Shown: positions 1 to 8,572, numbered from the stretch's first letter. The stretch is DNA of 50,415 nucleotides from Bacilli bacterium (GCA_017432665.1 JAFRIS010000027.1:1-50415), one strand, 5' to 3'. Numbers and translations are program-made. The notes: generated by a model not told the origin, from the sequence alone.

Positions 1-420
1 GAACCTAAATCAGAAGAGTCAACTGAAGAAAAGAAAGAAGAAACTTCTGAAGTAAAAGAGGAGCCTAAATCAGAGGAGTCAACTGAAGAAAAGAAAGAAG
101 AAGTTTCTGAAGTAAAAGAAGAACCTAAATCAGAAGAGTCAACTGAAGAAAAGAAAGAAGAAACTTCTGAAGTAAAAGAGGAGCCTAAATCAGAGGAGTC
201 AACTGAAGAAAAGAAAGAAGAAGTTTCTGAAGTAAAAGAGGAGCCTAAATCAGAGGAGTCAACTGAAGAAAAGAAAGAAGAAGTTTCTGAAGTAAAAGAA
301 GAAACTAAGTCAGAAGAGCCAGCTGAGGAAAAGAAGGAAGAAGTTTCTGAAGTAAAAGAAGAAACTAAGTCAGAAGAGTCAACTGAGGAAAAGAAAGAGG
401 AATCTACTGGAGATTTAACT
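1..420 (+). repeat. Seven tandem 60-bp in-frame repeats
   Basis: Seven units of exactly 60 bp start at 1, 61, 121, 181, 241, 301 and 361; the last diverges at its end. Units at 1 and 121 are identical and units at 61 and 181 differ by one base, so a 120-bp double unit was itself duplicated. The repeats encode the acidic linker of the Hpt protein and preserve its frame. The array may extend left of the window. Confidence 0.95.
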
Positions 421-795
421 GCTGAACAAGAAAAATTCCTTAGAGATAAGGGTGTAGACATGGATAAATCTTTAGAATTTCTTATAGATATGGAAATGTA
501 TAACATGACTATTGTTGACTTCCTTGATACAATTGATGAAAAATGGAATCATATTAAGCAATATAAAGAAGAAAATGATATGCCAAAATATGCAATAGAA
601 GTTCATTCTTTAAAGAGTGATTGTAAATACTTAGGATTCATGAAGTTAGCTGATGTAAGCTATGAACATGAAATAAAGAGTAAAGAGAATAATTCAGAAT
701 TCGTTAATGAAAACTTTGATAGACTAGTTAAAGAATATGAAGCTGCAATGGCAATTATCAAAGAATATGCTGAAAAATATGATATAAAGAGTTAA
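1..795 (+). CDS. C-terminal part of an acidic-repeat protein with an Hpt domain (5' truncated)
   Basis: The frame is open from the first base, so the gene begins outside the window. The first ~140 codons are tandem 20-residue units of the type EPKSEESTEEKKEETSEVKE, very rich in Glu, Lys and Ser and probably disordered. The last ~115 residues look like a histidine phosphotransfer domain: a GVDMDKSLEFL-type start, then HSLKSDCKYLGF with the candidate phospho-His at codon 604-606, then a KLADVSYEHE helix. Hpt domains relay phosphate between receiver domains and kinases. No kinase or receiver is in the visible part, so the partner is unknown or lies upstream. It ends at a strong terminator. Confidence is high for the frame and good for Hpt. 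Confidence 0.8.
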   Translation, partial: EPKSEESTEEKKEETSEVKEEPKSEESTEEKKEEVSEVKEEPKSEESTEEKKEETSEVKEEPKSEESTEEKKEEVSEVKEEPKSEESTEEKKEEVSEVKEETKSEEPAEEKKEEVSEVKEETKSEESTEEKKEESTGDLTAEQEKFLRDKGVDMDKSLEFLIDMEMYNMTIVDFLDTIDEKWNHIKQYKEENDMPKYAIEVHSLKSDCKYLGFMKLADVSYEHEIKSKENNSEFVNENFDRLVKEYEAAMAIIKEYAEKYDIKS

Positions 796-796
796 T

Positions 797-826
797 AAAA
801 GGAGTTAAAAAACACTCCTTTTTATT
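797..826 (+). terminator. Terminator of the Hpt protein gene
   Basis: AAAAGGAGT at 797-805 pairs with ACTCCTTTT at 814-822, followed by T-rich sequence. It starts right after the stop codon. Confidence 0.85.
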
Positions 827-828
827 GT

Positions 829-854
829 AAAAAAAAACAGTTTTATAAACTGTT
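829..854 (-). terminator. Terminator of the minus-strand membrane protein gene
   Basis: On the minus strand AACAGT (854-849) pairs with ACTGTT (841-836) and is followed by a T run (the A run at 829-837 on the plus strand). Confidence 0.75.
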
Positions 855-857
855 CTT

Positions 858-1568
858 TTAGTTAGTAAATTTATTTGCCTTTGTATCAAATATTAAAGTA
901 GTATTTTGCTTACTGAAAATATTTATATATAAGTTATTATTCTTTTCTGAAATACTGATATCTCCACCATTAGCTATTGTTTTAGAATCTAATAAATTTG
1001 TATCATTATCAAATACATAAATAGTATTACCGCGTATCGCAACAATATGAGAAGCATTTATATCAATATCATTATAGATACAGTCTAAAGAAATTTTTCC
1101 ATGTTTATTAATAATTCCGTCTTTATTATCTATCTTAATAATTCCATATTTGTTATTAATAGATGTCTGAGGAATATCATCTAAAACAATTGTATTTTTC
1201 TTTTTGTCTATACTATATAGATTTACTTTTCCATTATCTTCAATAGGTATTAAGTCATCATTATCTATAATAAATTGAATAGATGTAAATTTTGTAATTT
1301 TGCAATCAGCATCACATACATATTTCGTAATTACATTAGTGTCTTGATAAAATGTAATTACATCTCCAGTTTGAAGATATTTATAAGTTTCATTATAAGG
1401 TATATCGCTCAATTTGCTTAGCTGTTCTTCATGCATTCTTTTATAATTATTATTAACAGCTACTATTGTAATTATTATTACTATTATATTAGCGACTCCA
1501 ATCATACTAACTATCAATTTATCAATAAATTGCATTTTGAATTCATTGTTATTTTCAGCCTCATTCAT
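858..1568 (-). CDS. Membrane-anchored protein of unknown function, WG-repeat-like ectodomain
   Basis: 236 residues. A short charged N-terminus is followed by one hydrophobic segment (about residues 17-42), then a mostly beta extracellular-type region. That region holds short units such as KYGIIKIDNKDGIINKHGKI, which resemble WG/beta-propeller-like repeats without the Trp, and a Cys pair (CDADC). The start is supported by GAGGTAG ten bases upstream on the minus strand. It is a single gene, convergent with the Hpt gene, with its own promoter and terminator. I do not recognise the family; a surface or regulatory sensor is possible but unproven. Confidence 0.7.
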   Translation of the reverse strand: MNEAENNNEFKMQFIDKLIVSMIGVANIIVIIITIVAVNNNYKRMHEEQLSKLSDIPYNETYKYLQTGDVITFYQDTNVITKYVCDADCKITKFTSIQFIIDNDDLIPIEDNGKVNLYSIDKKKNTIVLDDIPQTSINNKYGIIKIDNKDGIINKHGKISLDCIYNDIDINASHIVAIRGNTIYVFDNDTNLLDSKTIANGGDISISEKNNNLYINIFSKQNTTLIFDTKANKFTN

Positions 1569-1604
1569 ATAACACTACCTCGCTATCCTTTTTATCATAT
1601 TAAC

Positions 1605-1633
1605 ATTATATCATAGATAATTAAATATGTAAT
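1605..1633 (-). promoter_or_regulatory. Promoter of the 858-1568 gene
   Basis: Minus-strand TATAAT (1610-1605) preceded by TGA (extended -10), with ATTACA (1633-1628) 17 bp upstream as a weak -35. Confidence 0.6.
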
Positions 1634-1677
1634 CTTTTTTATAATAAATTTTTATAAACATTATAATAATTATTTGT

Positions 1678-1706
1678 TTGCAATATCAATGAATTTATGC
1701 TAAAAT
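1678..1706 (+). promoter_or_regulatory. Promoter of secG
   Basis: TTGCAA (1678-1683), 17-bp spacer, TAAAAT (1701-1706) preceded by TGC as an extended -10. The predicted start of transcription lies just ahead of the GGAGGG ribosome site of secG. Confidence 0.75.
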
Positions 1707-1733
1707 AATTGTTGTATTTACGGAGGGATTAAA

Positions 1734-1949
1734 ATGGAAGCGTTATTATTAGTTGTTTCAATTTTATTAATAATTATTGTTTTATTACAAAGTGGTAAAG
1801 CAGATGGAGGACCTCAAATTATTTCTGGTGGACAAAGCGAATTGTTTGCAAACAGAAAAGAAAGAGGTTCTGAGTTAGTAATCACAAGGATTACAGCTGT
1901 TTTGGGATTTGCCTTTTTTATGATTTGTTTAATATCAATGTTTTTATAA
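1734..1949 (+). CDS. secG: Preprotein translocase subunit SecG
   Basis: 71 residues, normal for SecG. The first hydrophobic segment (residues 2-19) ends in LLQSGKADG, the loop continues with GGQSELFANRKERG, and a second hydrophobic segment (about 49-70) closes the protein: the classic SecG hairpin. SecG sits in the membrane with SecY and SecE and aids SecA-driven export. Start ATG follows CGGAGGG with good spacing. It has its own promoter and terminator but lies directly upstream of rnr, the common secG-rnr-smpB-ssrA order of Gram-positive bacteria. Confidence 0.93.
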   Translation: MEALLLVVSILLIIIVLLQSGKADGGPQIISGGQSELFANRKERGSELVITRITAVLGFAFFMICLISMFL

Positions 1950-1959
1950 GAAAAAAATG

Positions 1960-1987
1960 AGGAACATTTTAATGTTCTTTTTTTGTG
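1960..1987 (+). terminator. Terminator of secG
   Basis: GAACAT (1962-1967) pairs with ATGTTC (1972-1977) followed by seven or more T. A leaky stop is possible, since rnr has its own promoter right after. Confidence 0.75.
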
Positions 1988-2011
1988 TTTTTAAAGATTA
2001 TATATTATAAT
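1983..2011 (+). promoter_or_regulatory. Promoter of rnr-capA-smpB
   Basis: TTGTGT (1983-1988), 17-bp spacer, TATAAT (2006-2011). The -35 overlaps the T tract of the secG terminator. The -10 covers the TTG at 2011, which rules that codon out as the rnr start. Confidence 0.7.
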
Positions 2012-2031
2012 TGGTAATAGAAGGTGATACA

Positions 2032-4179
2032 GTGAGGGATAACATAATAAATGTATTAAAAAATACTGATAAAGCTGTGACTATTGATGAATTACAAGAC
2101 TTATTAGAAGTCAGTTCGGTAGAAGCAGCAGCTGAATTAAGTGAAGAATTAAGAAAATTAGAAGATGAAGCTATTATTTATCATACTAATAAAGATAAAT
2201 ATATGATGATTGAGAATAGTCATTTAAGAAAAGGAATAATGAGAGCTAATAAAAAGGGATTTGGCTTTGTAGAAGTAGATAATTTAGAAGATGATATCTA
2301 TATTTCTCAAGATAATATGAATGGAGCTATTCATGATGACATTGTATTAGTTGAAGTTACTAGTAAAATGACTCTTGATCGTTTAGAAGGAAGAGTATTA
2401 AAAATACTAGAAAGAAGAACTAAACAATATATAGGACTTATTAATTTTGATAAAGATGGAATAGGTCATATTACATTAGATGATAGTAAAATCACTTTAG
2501 AAATAGAAATACCTAAGGGTAATGCTATGAATGCTGTAGATGGTCATAAAGTAGTAGTTGTCTTAGGGAAAAGATTAAACAATAATAAATATGAAGGTGA
2601 AGTAACTGATATTATAGGGCATATTAATGATCCTGGAGTAGATATATTATCTATTATTTATAAATATAGTTTTAATATTGATTTTCCTGAAGATGTAAAA
2701 ACTGAAGTAGCTAAAATGCCTACTGAAGTTAGAGATACAGATTTAAGAGATCGTAGAGATTTACGTGATGAAGTAATCTTTACTATTGATGGAGATGATA
2801 CTAAAGATATTGATGATGCTATTTCTATTAAGAAGATGAAAAATGGGCATTATGAATTAGGAGTACATATAGCTGATGTTAGTTATTATGTAAAAGAAGG
2901 TAGTCCTTTAGACAATGAAGCTATGGAAAGAGGGACAAGTGTTTACTTAGTAGATAGGGTTATTCCTATGTTGCCCCATGAATTATCTAATGGTATTTGT
3001 TCATTGAATCCTAATGCTGATCGTTTAGCTGTTTCCTGTGTTATGGAGTTTGATAGTACAGGAAAGCAATTAAATTATGAAATTTTCCAAAGTGTAATTA
3101 GATCACGTATTCAAATGACATATAAGAAAGTTAATAGTATTTTAGAAGATAATGTTGTGCCTGAGGGGTATGAAGAATTTGAAAATGATTTAAGATTAAT
3201 GAAAGAATTAGCAGATATACTTCGTAAAGCTAAAACTAAGCGTGGTTATATTGATTTTGATGTTGATGAAGCTAAAATATTAGTTGATGAAAAATGTGTT
3301 CCAACTGATGTAATTTTAAGATATCGTGGTAAGGGTGAAAAACTAATTGAAGATTTTATGATCGCTGCTAATGAATGTGTTGCTACTCATATTTATTTTA
3401 TGAATTTACCATTTGTATATCGTATTCATGAATATCCTAAAGAAGAGAAAATTAGAAGTTTCTTGGGATTTGTTAGTAACTTAGGTTATCAAATAACAGG
3501 TAATGTTAAAGATGTTAAGCCTACTACTATGCAAAAGATACTTGAACAATTAAAAGATAAGCCTGAATATAAGATTTTATGTACATTATTACTTAGAAGT
3601 ATGCAAAAGGCAGTCTATAAACCAGAAAATTTAGGTCATTATGGTTTAGCAAGTAGTTGTTATACACACTTCACTTCACCAATTAGAAGATATCCAGATA
3701 CAACAGTACATAGATTATTACATACATATTTATTTGATGGAAAAATGGATATGGGAACTATAAAGAAATGGGAAGAAAGACTGGTCTATGTTACTGAGCA
3801 TTCATCTGAAAGAGAAAGAGCCTCTATTGATTGTGAAAGAGAAGTAGAAGATATGAAGATGGCTGAATATATGGAAAAACATATTGGAGAAGAATATGAA
3901 GGAATGATTTCTTCTGTTACTAGTTTTGGTATGTTTGTAGAATTAGATAATCTAATAGAAGGTTTAGTACCTATTAAAGATATGGATGATTTCTATCATT
4001 TTGATGAAGAGAAACTTACTCTTACCGGCGAAAGAAGTCATGTTAAGTACTCTATTGGAGAAAGAGTAGTAGTTAAAGTAGTACGAGCTTCTAAAGAAGA
4101 TAAAACTATTGATTTTGAAGTGCTAAGAAAGGTAGAAGAAAATGGCAAGAAAGAGAGTAAAACTGAAAAAGAAAGCTAA
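2032..4179 (+). CDS. rnr: Ribonuclease R
   Basis: 715 residues from the GTG at 2032, chosen because AAGGTGAT lies just upstream and because an in-frame TTG at 2011 lies inside the -10 box. Domain order: N-terminal winged helix, cold-shock domains, RNB catalytic domain and C-terminal S1 domain. The metal-binding motif is intact (TIDGDDTKDIDDA), as is the HFTSPIRRYPDTTVHR motif. RNase R is a 3'-5' processive exonuclease that degrades structured RNA and works with tmRNA-SmpB on stalled mRNAs, which fits its place ahead of smpB and ssrA. A second intact paralogue lies at 11075-13327. Confidence 0.95.
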   Translation: MRDNIINVLKNTDKAVTIDELQDLLEVSSVEAAAELSEELRKLEDEAIIYHTNKDKYMMIENSHLRKGIMRANKKGFGFVEVDNLEDDIYISQDNMNGAIHDDIVLVEVTSKMTLDRLEGRVLKILERRTKQYIGLINFDKDGIGHITLDDSKITLEIEIPKGNAMNAVDGHKVVVVLGKRLNNNKYEGEVTDIIGHINDPGVDILSIIYKYSFNIDFPEDVKTEVAKMPTEVRDTDLRDRRDLRDEVIFTIDGDDTKDIDDAISIKKMKNGHYELGVHIADVSYYVKEGSPLDNEAMERGTSVYLVDRVIPMLPHELSNGICSLNPNADRLAVSCVMEFDSTGKQLNYEIFQSVIRSRIQMTYKKVNSILEDNVVPEGYEEFENDLRLMKELADILRKAKTKRGYIDFDVDEAKILVDEKCVPTDVILRYRGKGEKLIEDFMIAANECVATHIYFMNLPFVYRIHEYPKEEKIRSFLGFVSNLGYQITGNVKDVKPTTMQKILEQLKDKPEYKILCTLLLRSMQKAVYKPENLGHYGLASSCYTHFTSPIRRYPDTTVHRLLHTYLFDGKMDMGTIKKWEERLVYVTEHSSERERASIDCEREVEDMKMAEYMEKHIGEEYEGMISSVTSFGMFVELDNLIEGLVPIKDMDDFYHFDEEKLTLTGERSHVKYSIGERVVVKVVRASKEDKTIDFEVLRKVEENGKKESKTEKES

Positions 4180-5344
4180 AGGGTTGCTGGTACTAATTTT
4201 AATGATTTTAGTAGGAATTGGTGTCTATGGTGTGGTTAATTATAAGCAGTCTATTAAAAAGCCTGAGCCCAAGAAAAAAGTAGTAAAGAAAGAAGAACCA
4301 AAAGTTCCTAAAGAGTATACAGCTAAAGTATTTATGGTCGGTGATGCCTTGATTCACAGTGCTGTTTATGAAGATGCCAGAAAAGATGATGGTAGTTATG
4401 ATTTTAAGCCAATGATAGCTGATATTAAGAAAATATCTAGTCAATATGATATTGCTTATTATAATCAAGAGACTATATTGGGAGGAAAAGAATTAGGACT
4501 ATCTAATTATCCAATGTTTAATTCTCCACAAGAAGTAGGAGATGCATTTGTTGATGCAGGATTTAATATGGTGTCTTTAGCTACTAATCATACGATGGAT
4601 AAAGGAGAAGCGGGAGTACTTGCTTCAGTAGCTTATTGGAAAAAGCAAAAAGATGTTGCTTGGTCTGGTCAATGGAGTAGTGAAGAAGAAAGAACTGAAT
4701 CTGTTCAAAAAATATATGAAGTAAATGGTATTAAATATGCCTTTATTTCTTATACTATTTGGAATAATGGATTACCTACACCATATGGTAAAAGTTATTT
4801 AAATAATGAATATAGTCCTGAAAAAGCTACTAAAGATATTGAATCAGTAAGAGATAAAGTGGACTTTGTAATAGTCGCAATGCATTGGGGAACAGAATAT
4901 TCATTTAGGACTGATCCTAAACAAGATGAAATAGCTGCTCATTTATCTAATTTAGGAGTAGATTTAATTATAGGAGCTCATCCTCATGTAATTCAAACAG
5001 TTGAATATATTAATGATAAGAAGACTTTTGTAGTCTATTCATTAGGTAATTTTATAAGTGATCAAAATGATGTAGATAATTTCACAGGTTTAGCTATGGA
5101 AGTTACTTTGAAAAAAGTCGTAGATATAGATGGCAGTGTTACTACAAGTGTTATTGACCCTAAAGCAGAATTAGTTTATACTACTACTGTTAAAAGAGGC
5201 GGAGTTAATCATCAGTTTAAGGTAGTACCTTATCCTAAGCTTACTGATGCCCAATTACCAGGACATGCAGGATATTATGATAAATATAAGAATATAGTTA
5301 AAGAATGTTATCCTGAACTTGTTTGGGGATTATCTGGAGAGTGA
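4142..5344 (+). CDS. CapA-family metallophosphatase-like membrane protein
   Basis: 400 residues: a Lys/Arg-rich start, one transmembrane segment (about 13-31), a Lys/Pro linker, then a PGA_cap/CapA domain with [42 protein letters not shown] and YSLGNFI, all typical of the family. CapA proteins act outside the membrane; the founding members take part in poly-gamma-glutamate capsule synthesis, but no capB or capC is here, so that role is not implied. Its ATG lies 38 bp inside the end of rnr, with a weak AGAAAGG site, suggesting translational coupling. It is an unusual insertion between rnr and smpB. Confidence 0.87.
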   Translation: MARKRVKLKKKAKGLLVLILMILVGIGVYGVVNYKQSIKKPEPKKKVVKKEEPKVPKEYTAKVFMVGDALIHSAVYEDARKDDGSYDFKPMIADIKKISSQYDIAYYNQETILGGKELGLSNYPMFNSPQEVGDAFVDAGFNMVSLATNHTMDKGEAGVLASVAYWKKQKDVAWSGQWSSEEERTESVQKIYEVNGIKYAFISYTIWNNGLPTPYGKSYLNNEYSPEKATKDIESVRDKVDFVIVAMHWGTEYSFRTDPKQDEIAAHLSNLGVDLIIGAHPHVIQTVEYINDKKTFVVYSLGNFISDQNDVDNFTGLAMEVTLKKVVDIDGSVTTSVIDPKAELVYTTTVKRGGVNHQFKVVPYPKLTDAQLPGHAGYYDKYKNIVKECYPELVWGLSGE

Positions 5345-5348
5345 TAGA

Positions 5349-5789
5349 ATGGAAATTCTAAATAGAAAAGCTAAATTTGACTATTTTATAGAAGATCAAA
5401 TAGAAGCAGGAATAGTTTTAACAGGTACTGAAATAAAATCAATTAGAGCTGGTAAATGTAATATTAAAGACTGCTATGGAATAGTTAAAAACGGAGAAGT
5501 ATTCTTACTTAATATGTATATAGCTCAATATACTGAAGGAAATATCTTTAATCATGATGAGAGTAGAAGTAGAAAGCTATTATTACATAAAAAGGAAATT
5601 AAAAAGATTACCCAAGCGATTAATGAACAAGGATTAACTCTTGTACCATTAAAAGGCTATTTTAAAGATAATAAATTTAAGATATTACTTGGAATATGCC
5701 GTGGTAAAAAGAACTATGATAAGAGAGAAACTATTAAAGAGCGAGATATTAAAAGAGATGTCTTAAAAAATATTAAAGGATACAAGTAG
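5349..5789 (+). CDS. smpB: SsrA-binding protein SmpB
   Basis: 146 residues from the ATG at 5349, chosen because GGAGAG ends 7 bp upstream; an in-frame TTG at 5319 inside the CapA gene lacks such a site. The sequence carries the hallmark [19 protein letters not shown] and [16 protein letters not shown] stretches, then the basic tail [14 protein letters not shown]. SmpB binds tmRNA and places it in the ribosomal A site in trans-translation. The tmRNA gene follows 46 bp downstream. Confidence 0.96.
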   Translation: MEILNRKAKFDYFIEDQIEAGIVLTGTEIKSIRAGKCNIKDCYGIVKNGEVFLLNMYIAQYTEGNIFNHDESRSRKLLLHKKEIKKITQAINEQGLTLVPLKGYFKDNKFKILLGICRGKKNYDKRETIKERDIKRDVLKNIKGYK

Positions 5790-5806
5790 TATCCTTTATT
5801 TTTTTA
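5775..5806 (+). terminator. Terminator of rnr-capA-smpB, overlapping the smpB stop
   Basis: AAAGGATAC (5775-5783), loop AAGTA, GTATCCTTT (5789-5797), then a T run. The stop codon TAG (5787-5789) lies partly in the loop. Confidence 0.9.
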
Positions 5807-5814
5807 AGAAAATA

Positions 5815-5823
5815 TGATATAAT
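5815..5823 (+). promoter_or_regulatory. Promoter of ssrA
   Basis: TGATATAAT: perfect -10 (5818-5823) with extended TGn, twelve bases before the tmRNA 5' end. The -35 region is only T-rich sequence inside the smpB terminator. Confidence 0.65.
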
Positions 5824-5835
5824 ATGTGTACATAT

Positions 5836-6211
5836 GGGGCTGATTGGTTTCGACGGGAATAGTAGAGCATAGATGGCAAGTCGAATGTCCACGTCACGGG
5901 CACAAAAAAATAAATGCTAATAAGCTAAAAAATGCTGTAGCTAACATGTTTGGTGGAAACCAAGCTGTTGCTTACGCTCTTTAATAATACGAGCCAGCAC
6001 TTCTTATAGTTTTACCTAGGAACTATATAGAGGTTCAATTTTATAGGTTATAGCTATCTTTTGTCTAGAAGATAGAAAGAATAACAGACTGGTATATCTA
6101 TTTGGTCGTTAATTACTTGATAGGTATATGAGAATAATTAGTTAACTAAGCTTGTAGAAGTTTATGTAGCTCTATTTTCGGACAGGGGTTCAATTCCCCT
6201 CAGTTCCACCA
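5836..6211 (+). ncRNA. ssrA: tmRNA (SsrA)
   Basis: It starts GGGGCTGATTGGTTTCGACG and ends CAGTTCCACCA; GGGGCTG pairs with CAGTTCC (two G-U pairs) and CCA is encoded. The T arm GGTTCAATTCC is present. The tag frame begins at GCT 5916 and runs 22 codons to a double stop TAA TAA at 5982: it begins ANKLKNAVAN and ends NQAVAYAL. tmRNA with SmpB rescues stalled ribosomes and adds the degradation tag. The tag lacks the LAA end recognised by ClpXP in most bacteria and resembles Mollicute tags that end NYAFA. Confidence 0.95.
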
Positions 6212-6221
6212 TAATGTATAC

Positions 6222-6247
6222 AACAAACTTTATAGTTTGTTTTTTTA
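6222..6247 (+). terminator. Terminator of ssrA
   Basis: AACAAACT (6222-6229), loop TTAT, AGTTTGTT (6234-6241), then a T run. Confidence 0.9.
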
Positions 6248-6253
6248 TGTAAA

Positions 6254-6282
6254 TTGACTAAAAAGCATATAGTATATATAAT
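6254..6282 (+). promoter_or_regulatory. Promoter of the 6315-7922 surface protein gene
   Basis: TTGACT (6254-6259), 17-bp spacer, TATAAT (6277-6282). Only one base differs from the full sigma-A consensus. Confidence 0.85.
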
Positions 6283-6314
6283 ATATTTAGAATTGAAGAT
6301 GGGAGAGTGATAGT

Positions 6315-7922
6315 ATGAAGAAGAATAAAAAAAATTCTTTTAAATGGTATCATCTCCTATTTATTTTGTGCGTATCGGTTTTATTTTTGGGAATAGGTTA
6401 TGCTCAAATAGCTAATATTAATTTAAGCGTTACTGGTAGTGCAACTGCTTTAGGTCAAGATGGCATTATTATTAGTGATATTCATTATAATAGTTGTAGT
6501 GATATGAGTGCTGATACTGTTGATATTAAGACTTATTATCAAAATATGTTTTCTGCTGATATTGGTTTGGGTAGTAATCCGAATTCTTATATGACTTTAG
6601 CAGTAACAATAGAAAATCTTACAAATCAAAAGTATATATTTGATAGTTATGTTTATGATAATACTAATCCAGATTTCTATTCTAATTTAAATATTGTTCC
6701 TAGTTTAAGCGGTATTACTGAAAATTCTACTATATTGAATGAATCAGGTACTAGTGGAGATAGTGTTACTTTTAATATTACTTTTTCTTACTTGGATAAG
6801 AATAATATTTCTAATACTGATTTATCAGCAATGGTAAGTTTTCATTTTACTCCAGTTGTTCAAATTACTTATAGTGGTTTAACTAATAGTGCAGGTAATA
6901 GTAGTGAATATATTAGAAGTGAATCTTATACAACTATGAATAATACTACTTATAATCCAAGTGTTAATTTAGGTAGCTATTCAGGAGGTATAAGTATTAG
7001 TAATGGTACTACAACTTTAGTAGAAAATACTGATTATACTTTTTCTAATGGTATTGTTACATTCTCAAATGCTTTAACTGATAATTATACTATTACAGCT
7101 ACTGCTAGCGGGACAATTGCAACTACACAGGTTAAAGGGATACTTACTGGTGTTACTCCTGATGCTAATGGTATTTATACAGGAACTCCTGCTACTGGAT
7201 GTACTAATACATTAGCTTATGATGGGACTACTGATAATAATTTGCGATATGTAGGTGCTACTCCATGTAATTATGTTAAATTTAATTGTGATAATACTGG
7301 AAATAACTGTGAGACTTGGCGAATTATAGGAGTTATGAATGATACTGGAGGAGAATATTTGAAAATAATTAAAGATACCCTTTCAGCAGCAGCTACTTGG
7401 AATGATAAGAATAATACTAATGATTGGAATAATGTATTACTTAATACAACTTTAAATAGTACATATTTGAATTCTTTAAATACAACATATGGAAGTGCCT
7501 TAATTCAGGCAGTTAATTGGAATATGGGAGGAAATACTTCTACAACAGCAACTATTCCAACATTCTATACTGATGAGCATAGTGCGCAAACAACTAATTC
7601 ACTTAGTATAGGATTATCATCCCCAGCAGATCTCGCATATGCGACTAGTGGAGGAGGTACTGCTAGAACAACATGTATCAGTGGTGCTTTTAGTGCTTAT
7701 AATAATAATTGTGTTAACAATAACTGGATAAATGCAGGTGTTAATAATTGGTCTATAATGAATAGTGGTAATAATAGAGCTTTCTACATGACTAGTGCTT
7801 GTAGGGTAACAACAGCAACAGTTAAAAGTTCTTATCAGTATAGACCATGTGTATATTTAAAAGCAAGCGTCAAGATTACCGGAGGAGATGGATCCAGTGG
7901 AACTCCATATGAATTAGGATAA
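6315..7922 (+). CDS. Large surface protein with SipW/TasA-like N-terminus and DUF6273-like C-terminus
   Basis: 535 residues, Asn/Thr/Ser-rich. A basic start and hydrophobic segment (about 13-30) end in LGIGYAQIANINLSVTGSATA, the same layout as the protein at 48528 and reminiscent of SipW-dependent, TasA/camelysin-like exports. The middle is beta-sandwich-like. The C-terminal half has two Cys pairs, NYVKFNCDN, ETWRIIGVMND, LKIIKD and SPADLAYATSGGG, and ends RPCVYLKASVKITGG then GTPYELG, as in gut Bacilli surface proteins with a C-type-lectin-like or DUF6273-like fold. ATG follows GGGAGAGTGAT. It is a single-gene unit between strong promoter and terminator. Likely secreted or membrane-held; ligand unknown. 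Confidence 0.75.
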   Translation: MKKNKKNSFKWYHLLFILCVSVLFLGIGYAQIANINLSVTGSATALGQDGIIISDIHYNSCSDMSADTVDIKTYYQNMFSADIGLGSNPNSYMTLAVTIENLTNQKYIFDSYVYDNTNPDFYSNLNIVPSLSGITENSTILNESGTSGDSVTFNITFSYLDKNNISNTDLSAMVSFHFTPVVQITYSGLTNSAGNSSEYIRSESYTTMNNTTYNPSVNLGSYSGGISISNGTTTLVENTDYTFSNGIVTFSNALTDNYTITATASGTIATTQVKGILTGVTPDANGIYTGTPATGCTNTLAYDGTTDNNLRYVGATPCNYVKFNCDNTGNNCETWRIIGVMNDTGGEYLKIIKDTLSAAATWNDKNNTNDWNNVLLNTTLNSTYLNSLNTTYGSALIQAVNWNMGGNTSTTATIPTFYTDEHSAQTTNSLSIGLSSPADLAYATSGGGTARTTCISGAFSAYNNNCVNNNWINAGVNNWSIMNSGNNRAFYMTSACRVTTATVKSSYQYRPCVYLKASVKITGGDGSSGTPYELG

Positions 7923-7946
7923 AGGACTATTAAGTCCTTTATTTTA
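7921..7946 (+). terminator. Terminator after the 6315-7922 gene
   Basis: AAAGGACT (7922-7929), loop ATTA, AGTCCTTT (7934-7941), then T-rich sequence. Confidence 0.8.
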
Positions 7947-7947
7947 T

Positions 7948-7956
7948 GCTATAATA
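7948..7956 (+). promoter_or_regulatory. Promoter of the FNT cluster
   Basis: TGCTATAAT: extended -10 with a perfect hexamer (7951-7956). No clear -35. Confidence 0.6.
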
Positions 7957-7972
7957 ATGTTGAGGTGAGTAA

Positions 7973-8572
7973 ATGAAAGAATTAATTAATAAAAGTATAG
8001 GGGCAGCTATTTTAATAGGTTTAGGTAATTATGCACTATTAAAATTAGGTAATCCGATTGGTCCAGTAATATTTGCTTTAGGATTATTAGGAGTTTGTTA
8101 TATGGGACAAAACTTATTCACAGGAAAATGTGGATTTCTCTTCGCAGATTCTATTAATATTTGGGATTTGTTAATAATATTAATGGTTAATTTAATTGCT
8201 GGATATTTATGTGGCTTTATATTCTCTTATGCTGATAAAGAAATAGTAACTAACGCTCTTGCTAAAGTAGCTACTTGGGAGTTTTCAACTGCTTTCTTTA
8301 TAAAAGGTATATTATGTGGAGTTATTATGTATATCGCAGTATTTTTATATCGCAAGGGAACTCCGCTAGGTATCATTTATGGAATACCTTTATTTATTTT
8401 CTGCGGATTTCAACACTGTATTGCTAATATTATTACATTAGGAGTTGCTCATAGATTTCATTGGTCAATTGTATTAGCTATCTTAGGTAACTTTGCCGGA
8501 TCATTAATTATGTGGTACTTTTCTAAAGACATTGTAGTAGAAAAGAATGGTAGAAAAAAGCATGCAAAATAA
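7973..8572 (+). CDS. Formate/nitrite transporter (FNT) family channel
   Basis: 199 residues, shorter than FocA or NirC (about 270-285). Six hydrophobic stretches can be traced. Landmarks are GPVIFALGLLGVCYMGQNLFTG in helix 2 (the FNT 'omega loop' region usually reads ELFTG) and GFQHCIANI in helix 5, matching the FNT FEHSIANM motif with its key His. FNT pentamers pass formate, nitrite or hydrosulfide; the substrate cannot be told here. It is followed by an overlapping HMA-like gene and a TtcA-like gene. fhs elsewhere in the window makes formate use plausible but is not proof. RBS: GAGGTGAG. Confidence 0.82.
   Translation: MKELINKSIGAAILIGLGNYALLKLGNPIGPVIFALGLLGVCYMGQNLFTGKCGFLFADSINIWDLLIILMVNLIAGYLCGFIFSYADKEIVTNALAKVATWEFSTAFFIKGILCGVIMYIAVFLYRKGTPLGIIYGIPLFIFCGFQHCIANIITLGVAHRFHWSIVLAILGNFAGSLIMWYFSKDIVVEKNGRKKHAK

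Noticed and set aside
1..420. Array of regular 60-bp repeats, as in a CRISPR or satellite
   Set aside because: Repeats are directly adjacent with no spacers, keep one open frame and encode a regular acidic linker.
2011..2031. TTG start for rnr
   Set aside because: It lies within the -10 box; GTG at 2032 follows AAGGTGAT.
5319..5348. TTG start for smpB inside the CapA-like gene
   Set aside because: The ATG at 5349 has a GGAGAG site at proper distance and gives the normal SmpB length.
6170..6211. Separate tRNA gene suggested by GGTTCAATTCC and CCA
   Set aside because: It is the tRNA-like 3' domain of tmRNA, pairing with its 5' end.
7700..7920. Second retroelement variable region at the end of the 6315 gene
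   Set aside because: Codon use does not change there and C-ending AAC-like codons are not enriched.
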